Shown piece by piece: positions 26,990 through 36,372 of a stretch of 64,000 nt of DNA (its first letter is position 1; every line of letters begins with the position of its first letter). The DNA comes from CAZOOK01 sp964581385 (lineage in GTDB: Bacteria; Pseudomonadota; Gammaproteobacteria; Nevskiales; Nevskiaceae): NCBI GenBank assembly GCA_964581385.1, contig CAZOOK010000019.1, positions 1-64,000 on the forward strand, read 5' to 3'. The notes beneath the pieces are model-generated. The model saw nothing but the letters and a program-made list of their open reading frames with translations, did no database searches and was not told the origin of the DNA. Both the position numbers and the translations under genes were made by a program.

Positions 26990-28549
26990 ATGAGCACGAG
27001 TGAAGCTGGCGCGGTTTACTACGACCCGTATAAACCCGAAATCGTCGCCGATCCCTACCCGGTCTATCGACGCCTGCGTGAAGAGGCACCGCTGTACTAC
27101 AACGAACAGTACGATTTCTATGCAGTCAGCCGGTTCGAAGATGTCGAGAAAGGTTTGCTCGATCGCGAGACTTTCAGTTCGGCACGCGGTGGCATCATCG
27201 AAATCATCAAGGCCAATGTCGAGTTCCCCCCGGGCATATTCATCTTCGAGGACCCGCCCCTCCATACGGTTCATCGCGTCTTGGTGCAGCGCTTGTTCAC
27301 GCCCAAGCGGATGAACGTAATCGAATCCCAGATCCGCGAATTTTGTGTGCAGTGTTTGGATCCACTCGTGGGCTCAGAAGGTTTCGACTTCATCGCTAAC
27401 CTGGGCGCGGAGATGCCGATGCGCGTCATCGGCATGCTGCTCGGCATCCCCGAGAAGGATCAGGTGGCGGTCCGCAATCGCGTCGATGCTGCCATGCGCA
27501 CCGAGGCAGGCAAGCCGATGCAGTATCTTGAAAGCAACTTCACCGGCGAAGGTTTCGAGGAATACATCGACTGGCGGGCCAAGCACCCGTCGGACGACGT
27601 TATGACAGAGCTGCTGAATGCTGAATTCAAGGATGAAACGGGCGCGGTCCGCAAGCTGAGCCGCGACGAGCTCCTTAACATGATCAACATGATTGCCGGC
27701 GCCGGAAATGAGACAACCACCCGCCTGATCGGCTGGGCTGGCAAGACGCTCGCCGAGCATCCCGACCAGCGCCGCCAGCTGGTGGAGGATCCCTCCTTGA
27801 TTCCTGCCGCGATCGAAGAAATCCTGCGCTTCGAGCCGCCGCCACCCCATATCGGGCGCTACGTGACGCGCGACGCGGAGTTCCACGGCAAGAAAGTTCC
27901 CCAGGGAAGTTCCATTTTATTTTTGGTGGGATCCGCCAATCGCGATGATCGGCGCTTTCGGGATGGCGACCGTTTCGACATCAACCGCCAAAGGTTTCCA
28001 CACTTGTCTTTCGGCTACGGTACCCACAACTGCGTGGGTTCGGCGCTGGCGCGTCTTGAAGGGCGCATTGCGCTGGAAGAAGTCCTCAAGCGCTTCAAGG
28101 ACTGGGATGTCGATTACTGCAAGGCCGTACTGTCGCCGACATCCACTGTTCGCGGCTGGGAAACACTCCCGGTTTTCACCCGCGCTGGCAGCCACTCTTC
28201 GCCGCAGACGCAGAGCAAGAAGACTGAAGAAACGGGTGTTGTGCCGGGCGTTGCGCCAATAGAAGGTAAGTGGAATATCACCATCAAAGGCCCGACTGGG
28301 CCGATGTCCACCACCCTGGTGCTTGAACGCAAAGATGGCGTACTCATTGGTACGCAGTCCGGCCAAGGCATGGCGTCGGCGATCGCCGATGCTAAGTATG
28401 AGAACGGCAAGATCTTCTGGATCAATCACGTGACCAAGCCGATGAAGATGAAGACCGAGTTCTCCGGCGTGGTCAGCGGCAAGGAGATGAGCGGCAAGAT
28501 CAAGGCGGGTTTGATGGGCTCGTATCCGTTCACGGGCGTGAAGGAGTAA
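26990..28549 (+). CDS. Cytochrome P450 with extra C-terminal beta-rich domain (519 aa)
   Basis: Residues 1-397 are a complete bacterial P450: I-helix AGAGNETTT (236-244), ExxR at 277-280, and heme loop FGYGTHNCVG with Cys348. After a polar linker (398-424, QTQSKKTEET) comes a 95-residue domain. It begins GKWNITIKGPTGPM and continues in alternating beta-strand pattern (LVLERKDGVLIGTQ, KIFWINHV, FSGVVSGKEMSGKIKAG), like a small lipocalin/FABP-like barrel half. Bacterial P450s of this class normally end at about 400 residues, so this is a fusion. The tail could bind substrate or mediate docking. A palindromic operator covers its promoter. Confidence 0.85.
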   Translation: MSTSEAGAVYYDPYKPEIVADPYPVYRRLREEAPLYYNEQYDFYAVSRFEDVEKGLLDRETFSSARGGIIEIIKANVEFPPGIFIFEDPPLHTVHRVLVQRLFTPKRMNVIESQIREFCVQCLDPLVGSEGFDFIANLGAEMPMRVIGMLLGIPEKDQVAVRNRVDAAMRTEAGKPMQYLESNFTGEGFEEYIDWRAKHPSDDVMTELLNAEFKDETGAVRKLSRDELLNMINMIAGAGNETTTRLIGWAGKTLAEHPDQRRQLVEDPSLIPAAIEEILRFEPPPPHIGRYVTRDAEFHGKKVPQGSSILFLVGSANRDDRRFRDGDRFDINRQRFPHLSFGYGTHNCVGSALARLEGRIALEEVLKRFKDWDVDYCKAVLSPTSTVRGWETLPVFTRAGSHSSPQTQSKKTEETGVVPGVAPIEGKWNITIKGPTGPMSTTLVLERKDGVLIGTQSGQGMASAIADAKYENGKIFWINHVTKPMKMKTEFSGVVSGKEMSGKIKAGLMGSYPFTGVKE

Positions 28550-28635
28550 CAACCGAGCCGCCGACCGAATGAGGCCTGCGGCCGTCTATTGGCTTGAACG
28601 CCGCGCGTTCCCGTAGCCGGAAGACACTTCTTTTT

Positions 28636-29277
28636 CTATGCCTTGAGGGGCCGGCGGCCTTTCTGGATTGCTTCCTCGACAAGGCCAATGAGCCAGGTGA
28701 TGGCACGAATGGCGTGGTCCGCATCAAGGCGCCAGGCAGTCAGTAGACGCTCGTAGGTCGGCACATTCCAGAGTATGTCGAGCAGAGCGGCCGCCATTCG
28801 TCGTTCAGAGTCCGACCACCCGCGGGTCGAGCGGACCACTGCGCCGAGGAGTGCATCGCGTCGGTGCCGATCCAGTGCGGCAAAGGCAGGATCCTCCTCC
28901 GACGCCGGCGCAACGGAGAACGACGACAGGTACGTGAGCACGCGAGCGGTGACATCAGCGAAGTTGCTCAACTCCAGTCCATCCAGTGCAACGCCGGACT
29001 CCTGGACCAGATGCTGCAGGATCGCTTCGCGCAACTCTCGCTCGTTCGAGAAATACCGATGCACGGTACGCTCGCTCACGCCGGCACGATCGCCGACGGC
29101 GCGGAAGGTCAAGCCGCGCCAGTCCCAGGTGGGCAAGCCGTGGACGATCTCGGAGCCGGCGGCGACGATGCGCTCCCGGGTCTCGGCGGTCTTTTGCCGA
29201 CGTAGTGGGCTGTCGTAAGGACGCGGTTCACCCACCGGTTTGCTTGCGTGTTTCCCGCGCTTCCGCGGCGCGCTCAT
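28636..29277 (-). CDS. TetR-family transcriptional repressor
   Basis: This 213-residue protein has a basic N-terminal tail, then the TetR helix-turn-helix at about 30-85 (TRERIVAAGSEIV and GLTFRAVGDRAGVSERTVHRYF). The C-terminal ligand-binding helices are divergent. It is convergent with the fused P450 gene and followed on the same strand by none of the pathway genes. The perfect palindrome at 26954-26969 is the best candidate operator. The ligand would be a pathway intermediate or acyl-CoA, as for KstR-type regulators, but that is inference. Confidence 0.87.
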   Translation of the reverse strand: MSAPRKRGKHASKPVGEPRPYDSPLRRQKTAETRERIVAAGSEIVHGLPTWDWRGLTFRAVGDRAGVSERTVHRYFSNERELREAILQHLVQESGVALDGLELSNFADVTARVLTYLSSFSVAPASEEDPAFAALDRHRRDALLGAVVRSTRGWSDSERRMAAALLDILWNVPTYERLLTAWRLDADHAIRAITWLIGLVEEAIQKGRRPLKA

Positions 29278-29436
29278 GGTGGTGTCATTCGCGGCAGTGG
29301 GGATGGCTGTAAGACACCCGCGAATTGTAGCGGATCGCTGGAGTGCCAGCGCCCTGGAGCTCCAGCAAGCGTAGATGTCGGCTCCGCGTTTTCAACGGGA
29401 CCCGGAACCTGTGGGACGATCCTCGGAGGTCCCGGC

Positions 29437-30984
29437 TTAACCGAATTTTGCGCGCAGCGCTTTCTTGTCCGGCTTGCCGACGGCGGTCTGCGGAATGGAG
29501 TCGAGAAACTCGATGCTCTTGGGTGCCTGGAAGGACCCTTTGCGCTCCGCGACCATGGCAATCAGTTCTTCCACGTTCGCAGTCTGCCCCGGACGCAACA
29601 CGATCAGCGCTTTGACTGCCTCACCCCACTTCGGATGCGGCACGCCGATCACGGCGGCGTGGGACACGGCCGGATGGAGCGCCAAGATGTCCTCGATCTC
29701 ACGCGGATAGACATTGAAACCGCCGGTGACAATCATGTCCTTGGTGCGATCGATAATGCGCAGGAATCCGCCGGGATCGCGCACCGCCACATCGCCGCTG
29801 TGCAGCCAGCCGCCAGCGAACACCTCGGCGGTCAGTTCCGGATTGTTGCGATAGCCCTGCATTACCAGCGGGCCACGCACGCAGATTTCTCCAGGCTCGC
29901 CATCGGCAACCGGCCGGTTGTTGGAATCGAGTAACTCCACATGTACCCAGGGCACCGGCCGGCCGCAGCTGGCGAGACGACGCATGTCGTTTACGTCGTG
30001 CTCGGCTTTGCGCAAAACCGTCACCGCCATCGGTGCTTCGGCCTGACCGTAGAACTGGAAGAACACTGGACCGATGCGCTCAATCGCTTCTTTCAATCGT
30101 GCGGGTGAGATCGCAGATGCGCCGTAGAAGATCGTCTCCAGACTGGAGAGATCGAACTCATTGAAGCGCGGATGATCGAGCAGCGCATAGATCATGGTCG
30201 GAACCAGCATCATGCAATTGATGCGGTGATTCTGAATCGCCTGCAACACTGCGACCGGTTCGAACGCGGGAAGGATCAGCATCGTGCCTTGTTTCATCAG
30301 CGTCGGCAAAAACATTGCAGCACCCGCGTGGCTCAGCGGCGTGCAGGACAGCACGCGCGGCGGGCTGGGCCATTCCCATTCCGCCATCATGATCGAAATC
30401 GTCGCCAGGGCGACACGCTGCACACTGGCCAGGCTTTTGGGCTTGCCGGTGGTCCCGCCGGAATAACCGAGACGTACGATGTCGGTAGGTTCGACTTTCG
30501 GCGCAACGATCGGTGCCGGTGTGAAGCCTGCGGCGAGCTTGCACAGATTTTCCGCCAATGCACTTTGACCAAAGGCTACCAACCGCAAGCCCGGCGCACG
30601 CTGTGCCAGTTCTGCCGCGCGTTCGCCGTAGCGCTGCGCATCGAAGATCAGAATTTCGACTTCGGCATCGGTGACGACGTGAAGATGATCCGCAAATCCA
30701 CCCAAGGGATGCATCGGGATATAGATGGCCGCCAGCAGCTGCACGGCGCTGTTGGCGTGCAGCACTTCGGGCCGGTTGGCGGACAACAGGCCGACACGTG
30801 TGCCGGCACCGACGCCAAGGCTGCGCAAGGCCTGCATGTATTGGCTGGCGGCATCGCGCATCTGACCGACGGTGAGCGTGGGACCGTCCAGACGATGCAG
30901 CAGCGGCCGCTCCGGTGTCTGGCTCAGCGCGTTACTCAACAGCTCTGGAACGTAGAGGGGGCGATGTATATCGTCGACGTGCAT
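29437..30984 (-). CDS. AMP-forming acyl-CoA synthetase
   Basis: This 515-residue ANL-superfamily ligase has P-loop YSGGTTGKPKS, FYGQAEAP (A5 motif), GWLHSGDVAVRD (A7), DRTKDMIVTGG (A8) and the catalytic Lys region TAVGKPDKK near the C-terminus. It activates a carboxylate with ATP and CoA; neighbours suggest a steroid/terpenoid acid, as for FadD3/FadD17-type enzymes. GGGAG precedes the ATG. It lies 90 bases downstream of the SDR at 31075, likely in one operon. It provides the CoA thioester for beta-oxidation. Confidence 0.87.
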   Translation of the reverse strand: MHVDDIHRPLYVPELLSNALSQTPERPLLHRLDGPTLTVGQMRDAASQYMQALRSLGVGAGTRVGLLSANRPEVLHANSAVQLLAAIYIPMHPLGGFADHLHVVTDAEVEILIFDAQRYGERAAELAQRAPGLRLVAFGQSALAENLCKLAAGFTPAPIVAPKVEPTDIVRLGYSGGTTGKPKSLASVQRVALATISIMMAEWEWPSPPRVLSCTPLSHAGAAMFLPTLMKQGTMLILPAFEPVAVLQAIQNHRINCMMLVPTMIYALLDHPRFNEFDLSSLETIFYGASAISPARLKEAIERIGPVFFQFYGQAEAPMAVTVLRKAEHDVNDMRRLASCGRPVPWVHVELLDSNNRPVADGEPGEICVRGPLVMQGYRNNPELTAEVFAGGWLHSGDVAVRDPGGFLRIIDRTKDMIVTGGFNVYPREIEDILALHPAVSHAAVIGVPHPKWGEAVKALIVLRPGQTANVEELIAMVAERKGSFQAPKSIEFLDSIPQTAVGKPDKKALRAKFG

Positions 30985-31074
30985 CTAAAACTCCCGGAGG
31001 CAATCAACCGCGCCAGTATCTGGATTGGCTGCGTATTGTCCTCGACTTGAGCGCTGAATGGAGTTTTGATGCGA

Positions 31075-31911
31075 TCAGATTTTAGGCAGCATGAAGCGCC
31101 CTGACGGCTTGCCCATCACTTGTGAATAGACCAGCGGTTGTTTGCCATCGAGATCCTTGATGCCGTAGCGCTGGCCCAGTTCCGCGCCGATGAGTGCTTC
31201 GCCGGAGAGCGCCATGCGCTGCGGATCGCGCCAGAGACGTTCGATCACGAGGCCCGTGAAGTCCGGCGTTTCGAAGGTGGGCAGCTTCGCCGCGACATCC
31301 GCTGGCAGGTGCTCGAGTGGGATCGATTTCAGCATGTCGCTGAGGATGAATCCCGGCCAGATCGAAACCGAAGCGACGTTGTGCGCACGCAGGTCCACGG
31401 CCATGTCGAAACTCATCTTGTCGGTGCCCGCTTTCGCTGCGCCGTAAGCCGGTCCGTGGAAATAGGACACCGCGCCATAGAAGGAAATATGCGCCATCAA
31501 GCCGCGGCCGGTTTCGACCATCAGCGGTGTGGCGTAATAAGCCGCCACATAATTAGAGCGCAGCCCGACGTCGATCATGTCGACCAGGTGCAGCGGTTTC
31601 TGCCAGAACGGGCCCGGCGTGCTGAGATCGCGGGGGTGCACGGCCGCGGCGTTGTTGACCAGGATGTCGAGACGGCCGCTGTCAACGCGGATACGGTCGA
31701 ACAGTGCTTTCACTTGTTCGTCGGAGCGATGGTCGCAGCGCACCGCCAGGCCGCGCCCGCCGGCGGCGGTGACTTCCGCGGCAGCTTTATCCATCACCTC
31801 GCCGTCCCGACCGGTCACGTACACCGTGAGCCCACGGCTACCGAACGCCCGCGCAATGCCGCGACCGAGTCCGCGGCTGGCGCCGGTGACCACTGCGATA
31901 CCTTGAACCAT
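31075..31911 (-). CDS. Short-chain dehydrogenase/reductase (DHRS1-like)
   Basis: This 278-residue SDR has VTGASRGLGRG, VNNAAA, catalytic Ser in HISFYG and Tyr-x3-Lys in YGAAK, followed by SIWPGFILSDM. The longer C-terminal region after the active site resembles DHRS1-type SDRs. An Arg in TGRDGE after the second strand favours NADP(H). AGGGGG lies nine bases before the ATG. It is the first gene of a two-gene minus-strand unit with the acyl-CoA synthetase and is divergent from the phosphotransferase-like gene. Confidence 0.84.
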   Translation of the reverse strand: MVQGIAVVTGASRGLGRGIARAFGSRGLTVYVTGRDGEVMDKAAAEVTAAGGRGLAVRCDHRSDEQVKALFDRIRVDSGRLDILVNNAAAVHPRDLSTPGPFWQKPLHLVDMIDVGLRSNYVAAYYATPLMVETGRGLMAHISFYGAVSYFHGPAYGAAKAGTDKMSFDMAVDLRAHNVASVSIWPGFILSDMLKSIPLEHLPADVAAKLPTFETPDFTGLVIERLWRDPQRMALSGEALIGAELGQRYGIKDLDGKQPLVYSQVMGKPSGRFMLPKI

Positions 31912-32142
31912 GTGTTTCCCCCTGGGCGATCTTTGCAGTTTGTGTTGCTTCAGCTGGATCGCACTAAGAAATCGCTCGGTATAACCAAGAGTGACCCTGT
32001 CTCGGCGGTGTCACGTTCTTCTCGCGTCCAAGGCTGATAGAAAGAGTTATGCAAAGCGGAGCGCCAGAAAAAGCGCAGCGGCGGTTAGACTCTAGTTACG
32101 AGTATCTCTGGCCCAAACAAGAAAACTACGCGAGAACATCAA

Positions 32143-33453
32143 TTGATTTTTGATAAGAACGAACAAGCCGCCTCAGTCCACAAGCGCCGGGTTACCGGCG
32201 AGATCTTCGGCCTTGAGATTCCGGCCGATATCGAAACGCTGCTCTCAAGCGGAACAGACTTTCTCACCAAGGCATTTCACACTTCCTGCGCACTCGCTGC
32301 TAATAACAGGGTTAGTCGTATTGTTGAAGCGGAAGAATTCTTTGGCGGCGGTACGGGGAAAAAGTTATTGCTAACCGTCGCGTACGAATTGCCCGAGGCG
32401 GACTTACCCGAACAGCTGTTTATCAAGTTTTCGCGGAATTTCGACAATGAGCTGTGGGACAGAGCGCGCTTCATGATGATCTCTGAGGCGAATTTTGCAG
32501 TGCTGTCCAGATCGCCGGGCTTCCCCGTTACCGTACCGGCCTGCCTGTTCGCTGACGTCGAGCCGCAGTCCGGTACCGGGCTCATCATTACCGAACGCAT
32601 AAACTATGGACGCAATGGCGTAGAGGCGCTGTACCCCAAGTGCATGGATTACACGGTGCCAGCGCCGGTGGAACACTACACAGCTATTTTGAAAGGTTTG
32701 GCAAAGTTATCGGGAGCGCACCGGGGCGGCAGACTATCGCCGGACTTTGACAAGAAATTCCCTTACAGCCGCGAGCAATCATCGGCGATGTTTGCAATTC
32801 ACACGCCGGAAGAGAAATTAATTCAGCGCGCCAATCGGATGTTTGATTTCATCAAACGTTGCCTGAAATTGTTTCCGGAAAACCTGCGTACCCCAGAGTT
32901 TCGCGAACAATTTATCCGTGACATCCCCGACGTGGTCGCCGCGCAAGGCCGGATAAGAGAGGTTTTATACGGCAACCCCGAATTCATCGCATTCGCTCAC
33001 TGGAATGCCAATATCGATAACTGCTGGTTCTGGCGGGACGCGAACGGCACATTGCAATGCGGCTTTATGGACTGGGCAAACGCTGGCCAAATCAGCGTGG
33101 CTCAGTCCGTTAACGGTGCGATCAGCGGGGCCGAACCATCCATCTGGAATGAGCATCTAGACGAACTGTTGATTGTGTTCATCGAAGAGTATGCGGCTCA
33201 AGGCGGCCCTCGACTGAGCCTAGAGGAACTGAGGCTTCACAACCTGTTGGTCGTTGCAGTGTCCGGTGTGGCCTATTCCATGAGTGCCCCCATCGCCGTA
33301 GAACGGGACATTGAAGATATCGACGCAGTTGAGAATTATCAGGACGCCTGCTTTCGTGAGCACGAAAACGCCCGAATTCAGCTACACATGATGACGAAGA
33401 TGCTCAATGTATGGCAGACGCGAAAGCTCGGCGACTTGATCCGCAAGCTCTAA
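32143..33453 (+). CDS. Kinase-fold phosphotransferase-like protein (APH/EcKL type)
   Basis: This 436-residue protein looks like the aminoglycoside-phosphotransferase/DUF1679 kinase-like superfamily. It has KLLLTVAYEL and LFIKFSRNF (a beta-strand with the ATP-binding Lys), then HWNANIDN (Brenner-type HxNxxxxN catalytic loop), then GFMDWANAG holding the metal-binding Asp. Relatives occur beside steroid genes in actinobacteria and sphingomonads, with unproven substrates. TTG 32143 is the only usable upstream start in frame, with no clear ribosome-binding site, so the exact start is uncertain. It stands alone after the divergent SDR-ligase unit. Confidence 0.7.
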   Translation: MIFDKNEQAASVHKRRVTGEIFGLEIPADIETLLSSGTDFLTKAFHTSCALAANNRVSRIVEAEEFFGGGTGKKLLLTVAYELPEADLPEQLFIKFSRNFDNELWDRARFMMISEANFAVLSRSPGFPVTVPACLFADVEPQSGTGLIITERINYGRNGVEALYPKCMDYTVPAPVEHYTAILKGLAKLSGAHRGGRLSPDFDKKFPYSREQSSAMFAIHTPEEKLIQRANRMFDFIKRCLKLFPENLRTPEFREQFIRDIPDVVAAQGRIREVLYGNPEFIAFAHWNANIDNCWFWRDANGTLQCGFMDWANAGQISVAQSVNGAISGAEPSIWNEHLDELLIVFIEEYAAQGGPRLSLEELRLHNLLVVAVSGVAYSMSAPIAVERDIEDIDAVENYQDACFREHENARIQLHMMTKMLNVWQTRKLGDLIRKL

Positions 33454-33882
33454 TGTCAATTGAGTATCGAGAAGCGCCATTTGAAAGTAGCGGATGTTGT
33501 GTCGAAGACGTCCGTCAGAGTGCTGACCCGACCAGTCGAACCGCTCTCCGGCGGCGGTGGCCCGTGGCTCTTTCTCGAAATGCGCATCGTCAGTCCCGGC
33601 AATACGCCAACTACCTCCAAGGCTACGGCTAACGTTTGAAATTCGTTGATGCTCGACACTTCAGAAAACGAAGTGTTAGCCGAAACCGTCCCCAGCGCAG
33701 TGCGGTTAGAAATCCGGAGGAGCCGCCAATCCTTTGGATGTTCCCTGAACTGGCAGCGGGATTCAGACGCATGACAGAATGCGCCTCGCCATCTGCCATA
33801 CCTTGCCGTTTGGGCATTGATGCATTGAATGTATCGCGATGCCAGCGGAAAAGGAATTCGAAATATTGCATTGGAGGACGTG
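33454..33882. other. Intergenic region before the TonB receptor gene
   Basis: This 429-base gap must contain the receptor promoter. Open frames in it (including a long antisense frame from 34019) show no family signature. No strong palindrome or terminator was seen. GGAGG lies about five bases before ATG 33883. Confidence 0.5.
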
Positions 33883-35778
33883 ATGTGGCCTAAGAAAGTG
33901 GGGCTTACCCTTGTCGCTGTCTCCTCGGCGCTGGTCGTCCGCCCATGCTTCGCCGACGATTCCCTGCCGGTGGACGTCGGTAACCTATCCCTGGAGCAGT
34001 TGGGCGACATCCACGTCACCTCGGTTTCAAAGCGTAGCGAACGACTGGCCGATGCGCCCGCGTCGATTTACGTGATCACGCAAGACGCCATCCGGCGAGC
34101 CGGCGCCCATTCGCTGCCCGAGGCATTGCGGCTCGCGCCGAACCTTCAAGTGGCTCAAGTCAACGCCTTTCAGTACGCGATCAGTGCCCGTGGCTTCAAT
34201 TCCACCACCGCCAACAAGCTGCTGGTTTTGATCGACGGGCGTACGGTCTATACTCCGCTTTACTCCGGAGTGTTTTGGGATGCACAGGATGTACTTTTGC
34301 AAGATATCGATCGAATTGAAGTGATCAGCGGTCCCGGCGGCAGCTTGTGGGGGGCCAATGCCGTCAACGGCGTGATTAACATCATCACCAAGCAGGCCGC
34401 GCTGACGGCCGGTACTCTGACGTCAGCGACGGTCGGCAACAAGGAGCAAGAGGTGGCCCTCCGGCACGGCGGGAATCTGGGTGAATCGGGTCGTGACTAC
34501 CGCGTCTACGCCAAGGCCGACAAATGGGAGCATACCGTCAATACCAGCGGTAGCACGGTGGCAGACGCCTGGGACCGTGCCCAGGCAGGCTTCCGCTCGG
34601 ATGGACACAACGCGGGAGGCGACCTGACGGTTCAGGGCGACCTTTATGTTAACAAGATCGACCAGTCCGCCCCCGGACAGCAGCACGGCTCCGGCGGAAA
34701 TATTCTGACGCGCTGGGACCGGCCGTTGGCCGACGGGTCGAGTGTGCGTGTGCAAACCTATTACGACCGGACGACGCGCGATCTTCCCGGCACATACTCG
34801 GACAAACTCGACACGCTGGACTTGGATGCGCAGTATTCGTCGGCAGGCACCGGTGATACGCAAACGATTTGGGGTGGCGGCTACCGCTTTTCGGCTGATC
34901 GAGCCGGCAATTCGGCGCGGCTTGCCTTTTTGCCGACGCATCGCGATCTGAACTGGGCCAATCTGTTTGCCCAGCAGGAGCGAACTTTGTGGTCACATGT
35001 ACGCGCGACGGTGGGGGCCAAGCTGGAAGACGACGACGAGGGTCACATTGAATTCCTGCCCAGCGTGAAGCTCGCGTGGAAACCTGACGACGACTCTCTG
35101 TTGTGGACCAGCCTTTCGCGTGCTGTTCGGTCACCGTCGCGAATCGATACGGATTTGTTCTATCCCGGACAACCGCCTTACGCCGTTGCAGGGAATTCGA
35201 ATTTCAGCCCAGAAATTCTCAACGATCTGGACCTCGGTTGGCGCTCGCGGGTCGGTGAGACATTCTCCTATTCGTCCACCGCGTTCTACGGACGCTACGA
35301 TCGCCTGAGAAGCCTGGACCCGGGGTCGAACGGAACATCTGTCTTCAACAACAGAATCAAGGGTTGGGTATACGGCCTGGAAACCTGGGCGACCTGGCAG
35401 GCAACAATGAAGTGGTCCCTCGACGCCGGCGCGTTGTTGCTGCAGGAACACTTCAGCGGCGACGATCTGACGGCATTCCCGCAGGGCAACGACCCGCACT
35501 CGCAATTTAGCCTGCGTTCCCGGTGGGACATCGGCGAGCATTGCGAAGGGGATCTCTCGCTACGCCATGTCGGCGGGCTGCCGATGCCACGCGAACCTGG
35601 CTATACGGCAGTCGATGCGCGGTTTGGTTGGCATGTCTCACACGCTGCTGAACTCGCTCTGGAGGGCCGCAACCTGCTGGGTCCCCACCATCAGGAATTT
35701 GCAGCGGACGGCATTACGTCATCCGATTCCAGTGACTTCGGACGCATGGTGGATATCACCCTCAACTGGAACTTCTGA
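33883..35778 (+). CDS. TonB-dependent outer-membrane receptor
   Basis: This 631-residue receptor has signal peptide MWPKKVGLTLVAVSSALVVRPCFA. The plug domain starts near LSLEQLGDIHVTSVSKR (TonB-box-like region), then ASIYVITQDAIRRAG, RGFNSTTANKLLVLIDGRTVY and GANAVNGVINIITK. A 22-strand barrel ends in NWNF with the C-terminal Phe. ATG 33883 is chosen because GGAGG precedes it and the signal peptide then begins correctly. It is a short receptor of the kind found with YfiR-type proteins. It overlaps the YfiR start by one base (TGATGA), so the two act together, either in uptake of a bulky substrate or in sensing. Confidence 0.88.
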   Translation: MWPKKVGLTLVAVSSALVVRPCFADDSLPVDVGNLSLEQLGDIHVTSVSKRSERLADAPASIYVITQDAIRRAGAHSLPEALRLAPNLQVAQVNAFQYAISARGFNSTTANKLLVLIDGRTVYTPLYSGVFWDAQDVLLQDIDRIEVISGPGGSLWGANAVNGVINIITKQAALTAGTLTSATVGNKEQEVALRHGGNLGESGRDYRVYAKADKWEHTVNTSGSTVADAWDRAQAGFRSDGHNAGGDLTVQGDLYVNKIDQSAPGQQHGSGGNILTRWDRPLADGSSVRVQTYYDRTTRDLPGTYSDKLDTLDLDAQYSSAGTGDTQTIWGGGYRFSADRAGNSARLAFLPTHRDLNWANLFAQQERTLWSHVRATVGAKLEDDDEGHIEFLPSVKLAWKPDDDSLLWTSLSRAVRSPSRIDTDLFYPGQPPYAVAGNSNFSPEILNDLDLGWRSRVGETFSYSSTAFYGRYDRLRSLDPGSNGTSVFNNRIKGWVYGLETWATWQATMKWSLDAGALLLQEHFSGDDLTAFPQGNDPHSQFSLRSRWDIGEHCEGDLSLRHVGGLPMPREPGYTAVDARFGWHVSHAAELALEGRNLLGPHHQEFAADGITSSDSSDFGRMVDITLNWNF

Positions 35779-36332
35779 TGAAACTCGTCCGCTGCATGAC
35801 CCTTCTGCTCGTAATCCAGAGCCTGATGGCGTGCGCGTGGGCCGCGGACTCCGGCGGAAGCGATGTCGAAAATAAAATCAAGGCCGCCTACTTGTTAAAA
35901 TTCCCGGCCAATGTCGAATGGCCGGCGGATGTCTTCGCGCAAGCCCAGACACCATTCACCATCGGCGTCGTCGGCGCGGACGCGATCGCGACAGCACTGA
36001 TCGTGCTGAGCCCTGGCCACCTGGTGAACAACCGCATTGTGCAGGTCAAGCAGCTGAAACCCGGCGACTCCTTGAGCGGTGTGCAGATGCTGTACATCGG
36101 CGAGCAGGACAACGGAAAGCTTCGACAGATCCTGGGCAGCGTGCAATCACAACCTGTATTGACCGTGTCGCAATCGGCGGGCGCACTCGACGCAGGCAGC
36201 GTCATCAATTTTGTGCTGGTCAACGATCGCATCCGCTTTGAAGTTTCGGTCACATCGGCAAAGCGCAACGGTCTGAAAATCAGCACGTTCCTACTGGGTG
36301 TGGCGCAGCGAGTTGAAGGAGGGGCGCCCTGA
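35778..36332 (+). CDS. YfiR-family (DUF4154) periplasmic protein
   Basis: This 184-residue protein has a signal peptide (MKLVRCMTLLLVIQSLMACAWA). It has the YfiR signature KIKAAYLLKFPANVEWP, FTIGVVGAD, LYIGEQD, GSVINFVLVNDRIRFEVS and AKRNGLKIS. YfiR in Pseudomonas is a periplasmic inhibitor of the diguanylate cyclase YfiN. Here the gene follows a TonB receptor, a common pairing, but no diguanylate cyclase or histidine kinase follows. After its stop only a 14-codon frame (ATG 36331, TAG ending 36375) remains before the convergent MFS gene. Confidence 0.87.
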   Translation: MKLVRCMTLLLVIQSLMACAWAADSGGSDVENKIKAAYLLKFPANVEWPADVFAQAQTPFTIGVVGADAIATALIVLSPGHLVNNRIVQVKQLKPGDSLSGVQMLYIGEQDNGKLRQILGSVQSQPVLTVSQSAGALDAGSVINFVLVNDRIRFEVSVTSAKRNGLKISTFLLGVAQRVEGGAP

Positions 36333-36372
36333 TGCTGAGCTTCGACTGCGCTCCGAACGTCCGGTTTGCAGC

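Noticed and set aside
25577..27274. 565-residue antisense open frame over the acyl-CoA dehydrogenase
   Set aside because: The plus strand carries clear ACAD and P450 motifs here; the antisense frame is compositionally shadow-like.
28596..28610. Hairpin gaacgc-cgc-gcgttc after the fused P450 gene
   Set aside because: Six-base stem with no following T-tract on either strand; too weak to call a terminator.
33456..34019. 187-residue minus-strand ORF before and over the TonB gene start
   Set aside because: Overlaps the receptor signal peptide and plug; no family signature, low-complexity composition.
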